A DNA stretch of 14,434 nt. It comes from Chloroflexota bacterium. GTDB taxonomy: Bacteria > Chloroflexota > Anaerolineae > Anaerolineales > Villigracilaceae. The notes below the pieces were generated by a model. It was not told the origin of the DNA. It searched no databases and worked only from the letters and a program-made list of their open reading frames with translations. Below are positions 1-5,817 of the stretch, piece after piece. Within the stretch, counting starts at the first letter, position 1, and each line of letters begins with the position of its first letter. Where the stretch lies: contig JACPVB010000300.1 of the NCBI GenBank assembly GCA_016191985.1, positions 1 through 14,434 on the forward strand, read 5' to 3'. A program made the translations under genes and the position numbers.

Positions 1-110
1 CGGGATATGAAGCGCTGATCGTCCGATTGTCTACCGGACTGCATGAACCCTGCGGCAAAGCAGTAGGGACAGTTCATATTGCAGACTCGGGAGATCACCA
101 GATTGCTCAT
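1..110 (-). CDS. Radical SAM protein, N-terminal fragment (cut by window edge)
   Basis: The reverse complement from the ATG at 108-110 reads openly to the window edge, giving 36 residues that begin MSNLVISRVCNMNCPYCF. The CxxxCxxC motif (C10, C14, C17) is the classic radical SAM signature that binds the [4Fe-4S] cluster used to cleave S-adenosylmethionine. The ATG overlaps the stop codon of the PqqD-like gene (ATGA at 107-110), so it is translationally coupled and is the third gene of the operon. The signature sits at the very N-terminus, so this protein has no N-terminal recognition domain of its own. It may depend on the stand-alone PqqD-like protein encoded just upstream. The substrate and the C-terminal domain cannot be seen. 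The motif makes the family call firm; the role in peptide modification is inferred from its neighbours. Confidence 0.85.
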   Translation of the reverse strand, partial: MSNLVISRVCNMNCPYCFAAGFMQSGRQSDDQRFIS

Positions 111-418
111 TGCGTTTGACTGCCGTCTTCCAGTAAACCCGCTTCCTGCCACGCGCGCAGGTGTTGATTGATTTCCGAAGCGGCTTCAGCGGAGGGCATG
201 TTATTCATCGCGCTCAGTAGGCGGACGCATTGCGACAACGAAAGACCCATGGATAGCCAGCCCCAAAGCGCGGCGGCGTCCCCTTCCAATCGCTTTGTAA
301 CGTCTTTCTCTTCTTCAATGACCAATGTGAAATTCGCATCCCGGACCCAATACAGGTTCCTGGTCGTGTGTAATCGTACAGAGGGCGTCGTCTGCCTGAG
401 TTGGGATTCGTCGTTCAT
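107..418 (-). CDS. PqqD-like peptide-binding (RRE) protein, 103 aa
   Basis: This small protein matches the PqqD pattern: an N-terminal strand region (about 20-45, with LYWVRDANFTLVIEEE), a turn and helix at 44-55 (LEGDAAALWGWL), and a helical C-terminus ending in LRAWQEAGLL. Proteins of this family are RiPP recognition elements. They bind a leader peptide and present it to a radical SAM partner. The start is the ATG at 416-418, which overlaps the stop of the upstream radical SAM/SPASM gene as ATGA. The frame stays open further upstream to 559, but that part lies over the radical SAM gene and does not resemble PqqD. The stop overlaps the start of the next radical SAM gene. I see no strong Shine-Dalgarno sequence, which fits translational coupling. 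The family assignment is by pattern; the substrate is unknown. Confidence 0.75.
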   Translation of the reverse strand: MNDESQLRQTTPSVRLHTTRNLYWVRDANFTLVIEEEKDVTKRLEGDAAALWGWLSMGLSLSQCVRLLSAMNNMPSAEAASEINQHLRAWQEAGLLEDGSQTQ

Positions 419-1788
419 GCCATTTCGCTTATGTGATCGGATGACTGGCATGCAAACCGTGCCATGGCGGCTTCGTCTGTCAGCCATTCGGTTGCCAGAT
501 CGTTCTCGTTCAGTCGCCGCAAAAGATTGGTAATCGTCACCAATCTCGTCTGCATACAAGTATTGTCATACCTGCCGATGGAACGGTTTCCGTTCTGCCG
601 GACGTGACACCCGCCTGCGCAGTGGTAGCGGCATAGGCAATTGACACAGCTCGGTTTGTCCCCGTTGGCAAGTCTGCGGATGCCCTGCAATACGTTTTCG
701 TTGATGTCGAATTTCCCGGCGCGGACTTTCCCCAACCGGAACTCCAGGCCCGCGTCTCTCCACGCCTTCTCTGGAAGGTAGCAGGCATCCACCGCGCCAT
801 CCGGCGAGATGATGAGCGCGTTCCTGCCCACCGGGCAGATCGTTGTGCGGCAGATGGAAACATCCGTGGTGGAATGAACCGCCGCTATGCCGTGCGCCTC
901 CAGGATTCGCGCTGAAGCATGAAACTGGCGAGCGAATTCGACGGGGCCGGGCGGGAATAAACCCGCTTTTTTGGATTGCCCGGTGGGATGTACGCTCTCA
1001 AAACAGACAGCCTTCGGATGGAACTCTTCGACGATCCAAGCCGTGATTTCCATTATGCGACGCGCGGTCTTTTGGCTGATGCAGGAACGGAGGATCAGAT
1101 CCGCTGAACCGGATGAAATTATCTTCGCGTTGTTGTAAACAATTGGGAATACGGGCTTGCCGTTTCTAGCGGGACGCTGGCTTTCCTGAATGTCCATCGG
1201 GCCATCCAATGACAGGATGACGGCATCGAAGTGGTCAGCCACCCAAGCGGCGACGTCTGCGCTGAAAATTCCATTCGTTGTGACTTCAAAATGGATGTCC
1301 ATTGCGCGTTCTTCAGCTTTCCGCCGGGCATATACAACTGAAAAATAAACGACTTCAGGTGAATAAAACGGCTCGCCCCCAAAGAACTGAATATCTGCAC
1401 GCTCGCTTTTCTCTTCGTCCAAGATTTCGAAATAAGCGTCTATAACCTGTTTCACCATCGGCAGGGACATGGCGCTTCCTGCGGATTGGTCGGTGATAAA
1501 GTCGCAGTATACGCATTGCAGACTACACGACCGGGTTGGGATGATTCCCAGAAAAAGCGGGGCAATTCCATGATTCTGCTGGGCGGCTGGAAGCGCGGAT
1601 GGAGTTTCCTTCAAAGATTTGTAGAGGGATTGAATTTGGCGTGGGACGGCCCCTCCGGTTTCCAGACATCTTCGAAGCGTTTGAGCGGCGCTTCCATTGG
1701 TTAATGCAGTTATTCTCTGTAATGGCGAATAGATCAGCACCCTGTGCAATACAGAAATCGCATAATAACTGGAAGTTGCGGCATCCAT
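415..1788 (-). CDS. Radical SAM/SPASM peptide-modifying enzyme, 457 aa
   Basis: A radical SAM enzyme with a C-terminal SPASM domain. The N-terminal stretch of about 80 residues (YYAISVLHRVLIYSPLQRI and on) resembles the lead-in of many radical SAM/SPASM maturases and may be RRE-like. The CxxxCxxC motif is C88-C92-C95, followed by GGEP at 137-140, which contacts SAM. SPASM ligands fit the family pattern: C318-x12-G331-x4-C336, then C381-x2-C384-x5-C390-x3-C394 and C411. Such proteins carry two auxiliary [4Fe-4S] clusters and usually modify peptides (crosslinks, epimers, thioethers). The chosen ATG is followed by family-like sequence. AAAAGGA lies only two bases before it, too close for an ideal ribosome site. 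The gene is first in an operon with a PqqD-like gene and a second radical SAM gene, joined by ATGA overlaps. The substrate is unknown. Confidence 0.9.
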   Translation of the reverse strand: MDAATSSYYAISVLHRVLIYSPLQRITALTNGSAAQTLRRCLETGGAVPRQIQSLYKSLKETPSALPAAQQNHGIAPLFLGIIPTRSCSLQCVYCDFITDQSAGSAMSLPMVKQVIDAYFEILDEEKSERADIQFFGGEPFYSPEVVYFSVVYARRKAEERAMDIHFEVTTNGIFSADVAAWVADHFDAVILSLDGPMDIQESQRPARNGKPVFPIVYNNAKIISSGSADLILRSCISQKTARRIMEITAWIVEEFHPKAVCFESVHPTGQSKKAGLFPPGPVEFARQFHASARILEAHGIAAVHSTTDVSICRTTICPVGRNALIISPDGAVDACYLPEKAWRDAGLEFRLGKVRAGKFDINENVLQGIRRLANGDKPSCVNCLCRYHCAGGCHVRQNGNRSIGRYDNTCMQTRLVTITNLLRRLNENDLATEWLTDEAAMARFACQSSDHISEMA

Positions 1789-1798
1789 GTCCTTTTAT

Positions 1799-1827
1799 AC
1801 GATACCCCCCGGCATTTTCAAAGTCAA
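1799..1827 (-). promoter_or_regulatory. Candidate sigma-70-type promoter for the radical SAM operon
   Basis: On the minus strand TTGACT (1822-1827) is separated by 17 bases from TATCGT (1799-1804). The spacing is ideal and the -35 is close to consensus; the -10 is moderate. Transcription would begin about four bases before the ATG at 1788, giving a nearly leaderless mRNA. This fits the lack of a well-placed ribosome site. Confidence 0.45.
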
Positions 1828-1894
1828 TCATGATGTTTGTCACTATTCCCCCTTTGCAGGCTGAAATAGCTGTTCTCCCGATATCCCTTGGTGC

Positions 1895-2623
1895 CTACGA
1901 ATATTTCACAACTCTAAATTTCTCTTCATATCTTGGGTTTTCTTCGGTGCTGTCTTCGGCGCGGCGCGATTTCATGCGTTCGATGAGTTTTTCGACATCC
2001 TGCACCTGGGTTTTATGTTCGAGAACGGCTTTGACTTTGATGCCCCAGGTTTCGGTTACGTCAATGGTGGTGTTGGGCTGGTTGGTAAGCGAGCACCAGA
2101 CTTCCTTTGGCGTGTGCGGCTGGAAGCCCTGTGCGAGCAATTCAGGGAAGTAAACGAGATTGCCAGCGGCGGGGAAGACGGCGTCTAGCACGACCTGTCC
2201 ACAGGCGCGGTGATCGGGGTGGTTGATGCCGTAGGTGGCGAACAGATTTTGCGGGTCGCAGGTGACGAGGATATCAGGCTTGTGCCTGCGAATTTCGCGG
2301 ACAATGTCACGGCGGAGATCAAGGCTTGGGACGAGGTAGCCATCTGGCAGGTCCAGAAAAAGAGGCGGATTTGCTCCAATCACTTTGGCCGCATTGGATT
2401 GCTCCGTGTGTCTGATCCCGCATAAACTTTCGGGAGTCATTTCCGGGTGAGTGGTGGGGTTGAAACCTTTGTCGCCGCAAGTCAGAAGAACATACGTGAT
2501 GTTGTGCCCGGCACGTGCCCAGCGTGCAAGGGTAGCGCCGCAAAAAAATTCTGGGTCATCGGGATGAGCGAGGATGACCAGGATATTTTGGGGAGATGTC
2601 CAGTTTTCGGGGAGGAGGGTCAT
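1895..2623 (-). CDS. PIG-L family deacetylase, 242 aa
   Basis: A PIG-L/LmbE-family metal-dependent N-acetyl hydrolase. The N-terminal zinc motif AHPDDPEF (H20, D22, D23) and the second motif HPDHR (135-139) are both present, and the length is normal for the family. Members remove acetyl groups from N-acetylglucosamine-type sugars, for example in glycolipids, mycothiol or bacillithiol precursors. No neighbour here points to a particular substrate. There is no signal peptide, so the protein is predicted to be cytoplasmic. It lies 57 bases downstream of the ricT-like gene on the same strand, and a heptamer palindrome fills that gap. The ribosome site before the ATG is weak (AAAAGCC). Downstream, 106 bases separate it from the radical SAM operon, which appears to have its own promoter. 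The enzyme class is secure; the pathway is not known. Confidence 0.92.
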   Translation of the reverse strand: MTLLPENWTSPQNILVILAHPDDPEFFCGATLARWARAGHNITYVLLTCGDKGFNPTTHPEMTPESLCGIRHTEQSNAAKVIGANPPLFLDLPDGYLVPSLDLRRDIVREIRRHKPDILVTCDPQNLFATYGINHPDHRACGQVVLDAVFPAAGNLVYFPELLAQGFQPHTPKEVWCSLTNQPNTTIDVTETWGIKVKAVLEHKTQVQDVEKLIERMKSRRAEDSTEENPRYEEKFRVVKYS

Positions 2624-2629
2624 GGCTTT

Positions 2630-2678
2630 TACGAATTACGGATTACGAATCGTATAATCTGTAATTCGTAATCCGTAA
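2630..2678. repeat. Heptamer-iterated palindromic repeat
   Basis: Tandem heptamers TACGAAT, TACGGAT, TACGAAT (2630-2650) are mirrored after a 13-base spacer by the opposite-strand units. This gives a perfect 15-base inverted repeat, 2636-2650 against 2664-2678. It fills most of the 57 bases between the ricT-like and PIG-L genes. There is no clean T-run on the minus strand, so it does not look like a standard terminator. It resembles a dispersed intergenic (REP/MITE-like) element, but only one copy is visible here. Confidence 0.7.
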
Positions 2679-2680
2679 GA

Positions 2681-3604
2681 TTAATTTTTGTTATTGCGGG
2701 CTTTTCCGCACGTACATCCGCCGCCTTCGTGACGGTCACACGGCGCTTCGGATTTTCTTCGCAGGGCTTCGAGTTCATCCCAGGGCTGAATCTCTTCGCG
2801 GGTGAAGGTGAATTGCTGTGGGCGGCTGCCTTCCACTTCAATGAGCACCATCACCTTGTCGTTCATCGGCAGGACATCAATCACTTTGCCTTCGCCTTTG
2901 GGAGTGACCACGCGTTTATTGCGCTTGGGCAGGGTCTTGCGCGCTTCCACATATTGCTCGTATTCATAGATGAGACAGCAACGCAGGCGTCCACACATGC
3001 CGGTGATCTCGTTTGGCGTGAGCGAGATGCCCTGTTCCTTCGCCATCTTGATGGAGATGGGGGAGAAATCCGTCAGGAATTTGGAGCAGCAGCGGGTTTC
3101 AATTCCGCAAGCACCCATGCCGCCAAGCAGTTTCGCCACATCGCGCGGACCGATCTGCCGCATCTCGATATGCGTGGTTGGGTACAGCTCGTGCATATCC
3201 TTCTTGAGGGATTTCAAATCCACTTTGTCTTCGCTCTCAGTGCTAAAGAGGAAGGCGAGGCGCGAGCCATCGTAGTTGTATTCGGCGGCAATGATCTTAA
3301 TGTCAGTAAGGCCAATTTCAGCGGCGCGGGCGCGGCAGTTGATCATGGCTTCGGTCTGTTTGTTCTGCCATGATTGCTGGAGGAGCAGGTCGCGCGGGGT
3401 GGCGCGCCTCTCGACGGATTTCCAGCCGCCTTCGGGTTGCGGAGGCGTTTCCTGCACTCGTTGCACCACTTCGCCGAGGTGTTTGCCGCGTGAAGTATCC
3501 ACGATAACATGCTCGCCGACGCCCACATCGGGCACGGCGTTGGAGTTGAAGTGATAGATCTTGCCAATTTTGGTAAATCGTACACCGATAATATTAGGGT
3601 TCAT
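2681..3604 (-). CDS. ricT: PSP1-domain protein of the RicT/YaaT family, 307 aa
   Basis: The core matches the PSP1/RicT family: GACGIETRCCSKFLTDF (C166, C172, C173), SIKMAKEQG (184-192) and MCGRLRCCLIYEYEQY (C204, C209, C210). In Bacillus, RicT works with RicA and RicF in a complex that binds [4Fe-4S] clusters and affects mRNA processing by RNase Y. No RicA or RicF homologue is in this window. The start at 3604 (MNPNIIGVRF) was chosen because the preceding 30 codons of open frame do not look like the family and because a TATAAT box ends eight bases upstream. An unusual C-terminal tail carries CDRHEGGGCTCG (C289, H292, C297, C299), which could bind a metal. The protein is cytoplasmic. Family membership is firm; its function in this organism is inferred. 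Confidence 0.87.
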   Translation of the reverse strand: MNPNIIGVRFTKIGKIYHFNSNAVPDVGVGEHVIVDTSRGKHLGEVVQRVQETPPQPEGGWKSVERRATPRDLLLQQSWQNKQTEAMINCRARAAEIGLTDIKIIAAEYNYDGSRLAFLFSTESEDKVDLKSLKKDMHELYPTTHIEMRQIGPRDVAKLLGGMGACGIETRCCSKFLTDFSPISIKMAKEQGISLTPNEITGMCGRLRCCLIYEYEQYVEARKTLPKRNKRVVTPKGEGKVIDVLPMNDKVMVLIEVEGSRPQQFTFTREEIQPWDELEALRRKSEAPCDRHEGGGCTCGKARNNKN

Positions 3605-3611
3605 GAGCCGA

Positions 3612-3640
3612 ATTATACCGTATACAATAATCGAAACGAC
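3612..3640 (-). promoter_or_regulatory. Candidate promoter giving a leaderless ricT-like mRNA
   Basis: The minus strand has a perfect TATAAT (3612-3617), seven bases upstream of the ATG at 3604. The -35 position (3635-3640, GTCGTT) is poor and lies within the preceding hairpin. If this -10 is used, transcription starts at or next to the start codon and leaves no room for a ribosome site. None is visible. Confidence 0.45.
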
Positions 3641-3669
3641 CTGACAAATGTGCCTGCCAGGTCGTTTCG
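3632..3669 (-). terminator. Hairpin terminator after the SLOG-family gene
   Basis: A perfect 12-base inverted repeat, CGAAACGACCTG (3632-3643) and CAGGTCGTTTCG (3658-3669), has a 14-base loop. It begins about 20 bases after the SLOG gene stop. On the minus strand the stem ends in GTTTCG and is followed by ATTATTGTAT, an incomplete T-run. It probably separates the SLOG and ricT-like transcripts. Confidence 0.6.
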
Positions 3670-3690
3670 GGTATCTGTAGTGAATGCTTA

Positions 3691-4350
3691 TCAAAGTTTT
3701 GATTTCAAGAATTCCAGAATTTCTTCGGCCTTTCGAGAAGTGTCAATCGCAATAACTTTACCTGTCAGGGTGATCTCATCGGCAAGGCGGCCGGTGCCGC
3801 GCATGATGTAGGCTGGGCGGTTTTCCAAAAGACTATAGTCAATATCCGTCCTCGATATTTTCCCGCCGTTCACAAGCACGGTTATGGATTTACTGTCCCC
3901 GGCAATGCTGGTTGCGATTTTCGAGATCCACGCAGATTCATCCCCCCAATCGTCCCCTGGGATCAGAAAGAAATGGGTGTGATTGGGTTCCAAAATGGAT
4001 GGTGGGTCCTCCTTCATCAGCAGGCTGTCAAAAACGACCCCGATCAGGGGAAAGGAAAAATTATTTTGTTTTCTTTGTTTTCCAATTTCGGTCATAATGC
4101 CTGCCTGAGTGCCTCCATCGATCACAACGGATTGTGTCTCTTCAGCCAGCTTTGCAACAATACCGATGGCTTTTCGCATCGCAGACTTATCCAGCCGTGC
4201 GATCCCTCCCGCACCACCTACCAGAACTATCACCGATTTTGGACATGGAATCCCTAATTCCTTGATTGCATTCTGAATACCTTTGTTATCAGAGATGTTT
4301 ACGGCGTTAACAGGTATTCCGTCTTTAAGGGCTAGCTGTCTGGTTATCAT
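3691..4350 (-). CDS. LSDAT-type SLOG domain protein, 219 aa
   Basis: A Rossmann-like single-domain protein of the SLOG superfamily, LSDAT (TRPM-like) type. Glycine-rich loops are visible in order: VGGAGGI (44-50), IDGGTQAG (77-84), NGGK (161-164) and GTGRLAD (185-191). These are the expected nucleotide or ADP-ribose-derivative binding sites of the family. SLOG proteins sense or process nucleotide ligands and often occur in stress or conflict systems. No effector partner is fused to or clearly paired with this one. The start at 4350 (MITRQLALKD) was chosen because AGGAG lies at a good distance before it; the frame is open 14 codons further upstream. It follows the csbD/glsB-like stress genes on the same strand, separated by a hairpin. 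It has no signal peptide or membrane segment. The ligand is unknown. Confidence 0.72.
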   Translation of the reverse strand: MITRQLALKDGIPVNAVNISDNKGIQNAIKELGIPCPKSVIVLVGGAGGIARLDKSAMRKAIGIVAKLAEETQSVVIDGGTQAGIMTEIGKQRKQNNFSFPLIGVVFDSLLMKEDPPSILEPNHTHFFLIPGDDWGDESAWISKIATSIAGDSKSITVLVNGGKISRTDIDYSLLENRPAYIMRGTGRLADEITLTGKVIAIDTSRKAEEILEFLKSKL

Positions 4351-4379
4351 GTTCTTCTCCTCTTGCAGAGATATTTTTA

Positions 4380-4410
4380 CTTGGCAGCGCACTTTTAGTG
4401 CGCCGCCAAG
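4380..4410. terminator. Strong hairpin between the GlsB-type and SLOG genes
   Basis: CTTGGC-A-GCGCACT (4380-4393) pairs with AGTGCGC-C-GCCAAG (4397-4410), giving 13 pairs, one mismatch and a TTT loop. On the plus strand it is followed by CTTTTAT. On the minus strand, the direction of the flanking genes, the tail is TAAAAATATC without a U-run. It may be an attenuator or an mRNA-stability element for the minus-strand genes rather than a full terminator. Confidence 0.5.
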
Positions 4411-4455
4411 CTTTTATGCTCATTCATCCAACTTGATCAGGGAGGACAAGCGCTA

Positions 4456-4707
4456 TCACACGCTGCGGAATAGCCGCGCCGTAGATAGGAACACGACCGA
4501 GCCCAGTATAGCGACAATCAAACTGGTGAAATTAAAGCCCGTTACTCCTTGCGCGCCGAATGCGTTCATCAGAAGGCCCCCAATTAGGGCACCTACGATG
4601 CCCACGATGATGTTGGCCAAAGCTCCCATTTGGGCATCTGTTCCCATAATAAGGCTTGCGATCCATCCGGCGAGGGCGCCAAAAATGATCCATACTAAGA
4701 TATTCAT
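4456..4707 (-). CDS. GlsB/YeaQ/YmgE family small membrane protein, 83 aa
   Basis: A small hydrophobic protein with about three membrane helices (roughly 3-22, 29-50 and 60-79). It has the glycine pattern of the transglycosylase-associated family: IIFGALAGWIASLIMG near the start and ANIIVGIVGALIGGLL in the middle. The length is typical. Proteins of this family sit in the inner membrane and are commonly induced by general stress; their biochemical role is not established. GGAGGT lies at a good distance upstream of the ATG. A related second copy (4810-5085) and a CsbD-type gene lie upstream on the same strand, which supports a stress-gene cluster. A terminator-like hairpin separates it from the upstream copy, so the two may be expressed unequally. 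Confidence 0.9.
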   Translation of the reverse strand: MNILVWIIFGALAGWIASLIMGTDAQMGALANIIVGIVGALIGGLLMNAFGAQGVTGFNFTSLIVAILGSVVFLSTARLFRSV

Positions 4708-4719
4708 TTGTACCTCCAG

Positions 4720-4775
4720 AAAAAATAGTTTGGCGGCGGTACGGGTTCATGGATTCCATTCCCCATACCGCCGCC
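4720..4775 (-). terminator. Terminator or attenuator between the two GlsB-type genes
   Basis: GGCGGCGGTA (4732-4741) and TACCGCCGCC (4766-4775) form a perfect 10-base GC-rich stem, with three further inner pairs after one mismatch. On the minus strand it is followed within a few bases by TTTTTT (4720-4725) and then by the GGAGGT ribosome site of the next gene. The position inside an apparent operon suggests partial termination. Confidence 0.65.
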
Positions 4776-4809
4776 ATTGATATCAGAAGCAGTTAGATCC
4801 GCGGCAAGA

Positions 4810-5085
4810 TTAGAGCGTCGCTCGTCGAATCACGGCCAGACCTCCGACCAAGAGCGCCGAACCGATGATCGACCACACGACCGGGATTGCCTGGCCTCCA
4901 ACGGCTACTGTAAACAACTCCGGCAGGCCGAACTGGCGCGCCACCCACAGACCGATAAATGCGCCAATGTAGCCTATTACGGCGGAGACGAGACAACCTC
5001 CAACTGAGTAGCCTATCAGAGACTGACCGATCATGCCGCAGACGGCAGCTACAACTGCCAGGATTAAGAAATCTATCAGAGTCAT
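4810..5085 (-). CDS. GlsB/YeaQ-like small membrane protein, second copy, 91 aa
   Basis: A three-helix hydrophobic protein (about 4-24, 30-50 and 57-84). Its glycine-rich pattern, SLIGYSVGGCLVSAVIGYIGAFIG, resembles the GlsB/YeaQ transglycosylase-associated family more loosely than the downstream copy does. AGAAAGGAGATAGAC gives a good ribosome site before the ATG. It lies 38 bases downstream of the CsbD-type gene and 102 bases upstream of the other GlsB-type gene, so it is probably cotranscribed with csbD. It ends in a positively charged tail (VIRRATL). A role in envelope stress is likely from family and context; no reaction is known. Confidence 0.78.
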   Translation of the reverse strand: MTLIDFLILAVVAAVCGMIGQSLIGYSVGGCLVSAVIGYIGAFIGLWVARQFGLPELFTVAVGGQAIPVVWSIIGSALLVGGLAVIRRATL

Positions 5086-5123
5086 GTCTATCTCCTTTCT
5101 ACAACAACGGTTTTGAGGCGGGC

Positions 5124-5339
5124 CTACTCCTTAAATTGGTTCATAAACCTTGCGACTTCCTGTTCTGCCTGTTCTTTGGTATAGCCGTAGCGCTCCTGCA
5201 CTTTGCCGATCAGCTCTTCAATACGACCGTTGATGCGCGTGAGATCATCGTCGGTCAGTTTTCCCCACCATTGCTTGGCCATGCCTCGCGCTTGTTTCCA
5301 TTTACCGGCAAGGACGTCTTGGTTAAGTATTACGTTCAT
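5124..5339 (-). CDS. CsbD family stress-response protein, 71 aa
   Basis: A short, charged, mostly helical protein with the CsbD pattern: an N-terminal LAGKWKQARGMAKQWWGKLTDDDL, then INGRIEELIGKVQERYGYTKEQAEQEV and a final amphipathic helix. CsbD-like proteins are among the most abundant general-stress proteins in many bacteria (sigma-B regulated in Bacillus); their molecular function is unknown. GAAAGGAGACTAATC gives a strong ribosome site. It is the first gene of a likely operon with two GlsB-type membrane proteins downstream. The approximately 480 bases between it and the mrp gene contain its promoter, but I could not fix a convincing -35/-10 pair. Confidence 0.9.
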   Translation of the reverse strand: MNVILNQDVLAGKWKQARGMAKQWWGKLTDDDLTRINGRIEELIGKVQERYGYTKEQAEQEVARFMNQFKE

Positions 5340-5749
5340 GATTAGTCTCCTTTCATTCGACTATGAACTGTACGGAGTACAACATGACACGGGCTTTGTA
5401 TACTGTATTCGAGTGATGATGTCGGCTGATTTTGTTTATAAGGTTGGTATTATCGTTCCTTTAAATCACACTCAGAGAGTGACGACTTATCTCAAACTCG
5501 AATCTCAATCGATGCTGAATTGCCATTATGGAACCCACCAATAGCGCAGATCATACAAAGCAGTTGTACCCTCTACTATCATTATAGGCACTTGTGGAAC
5601 TAAATCATCACAAATGGCTGGTTTCTAACCAAATTCTATTAATCCTGTCTATTTAAGACTGAACGCGAGTGCAAGTTTAGTAAAAATTAATTCTTTAATC
5701 CAACCAGGGTAAGGGGTGAAAATTGTTTTTTTAAGAATCAAATAAGAAT
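5340..5749. other. AT-rich intergenic region upstream of the CsbD-type gene
   Basis: No credible gene is seen on either strand. The 113-codon frame at 5203-5544 is antisense to csbD and runs into non-coding sequence. Two short perfect dyads are present: TGTAC-GGA-GTACA (5369-5381) and CACTC-AGA-GAGTG (5469-5481). Both lie where an operator for the csbD operon could be. GATAAT and TATAAA-like boxes occur on the minus strand near 5430-5455 without good -35 partners. The part from about 5640 is markedly AT-rich. Confidence 0.5.
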
Positions 5750-5787
5750 AAAAAAAGACCCGATGGATACGAGCGCCATCGGGTCTT
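5750..5787 (-). terminator. Rho-independent terminator of mrp
   Basis: AAGACCCGATGG (5755-5766) and CCATCGGGTCTT (5776-5787) form a perfect 12-base stem with a 9-base loop. On the minus strand it is followed by an uninterrupted T-run (5750-5756) and then ATTCTTATT. It lies about 30 bases after the mrp stop codon. Confidence 0.9.
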
Positions 5788-5817
5788 CTGAACTCCAGCG
5801 GTACTGCGCAAGGGGAG

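Noticed and set aside
1599..2153. 184-codon open frame on the plus strand
   Set aside because: It spans the end of the PIG-L gene, the intergenic gap and the start of the radical SAM gene in antisense. No family features and no ribosome site were seen.
2729..3373. 214-codon open frame on the plus strand
   Set aside because: It lies wholly antisense to the ricT-like gene, whose family motifs are clear; the translated product has the His/Phe-rich look of an antisense frame.
3605..3694. 30-codon N-terminal extension of the ricT-like gene
   Set aside because: The extension crosses a perfect hairpin and a TATAAT box, and family-like sequence begins only at MNPNIIGVRF.
4283..4780. 165-codon open frame on the plus strand
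   Set aside because: It is antisense to the GlsB-type gene and the SLOG gene start and crosses two hairpins. The minus-strand genes have good ribosome sites and family patterns.
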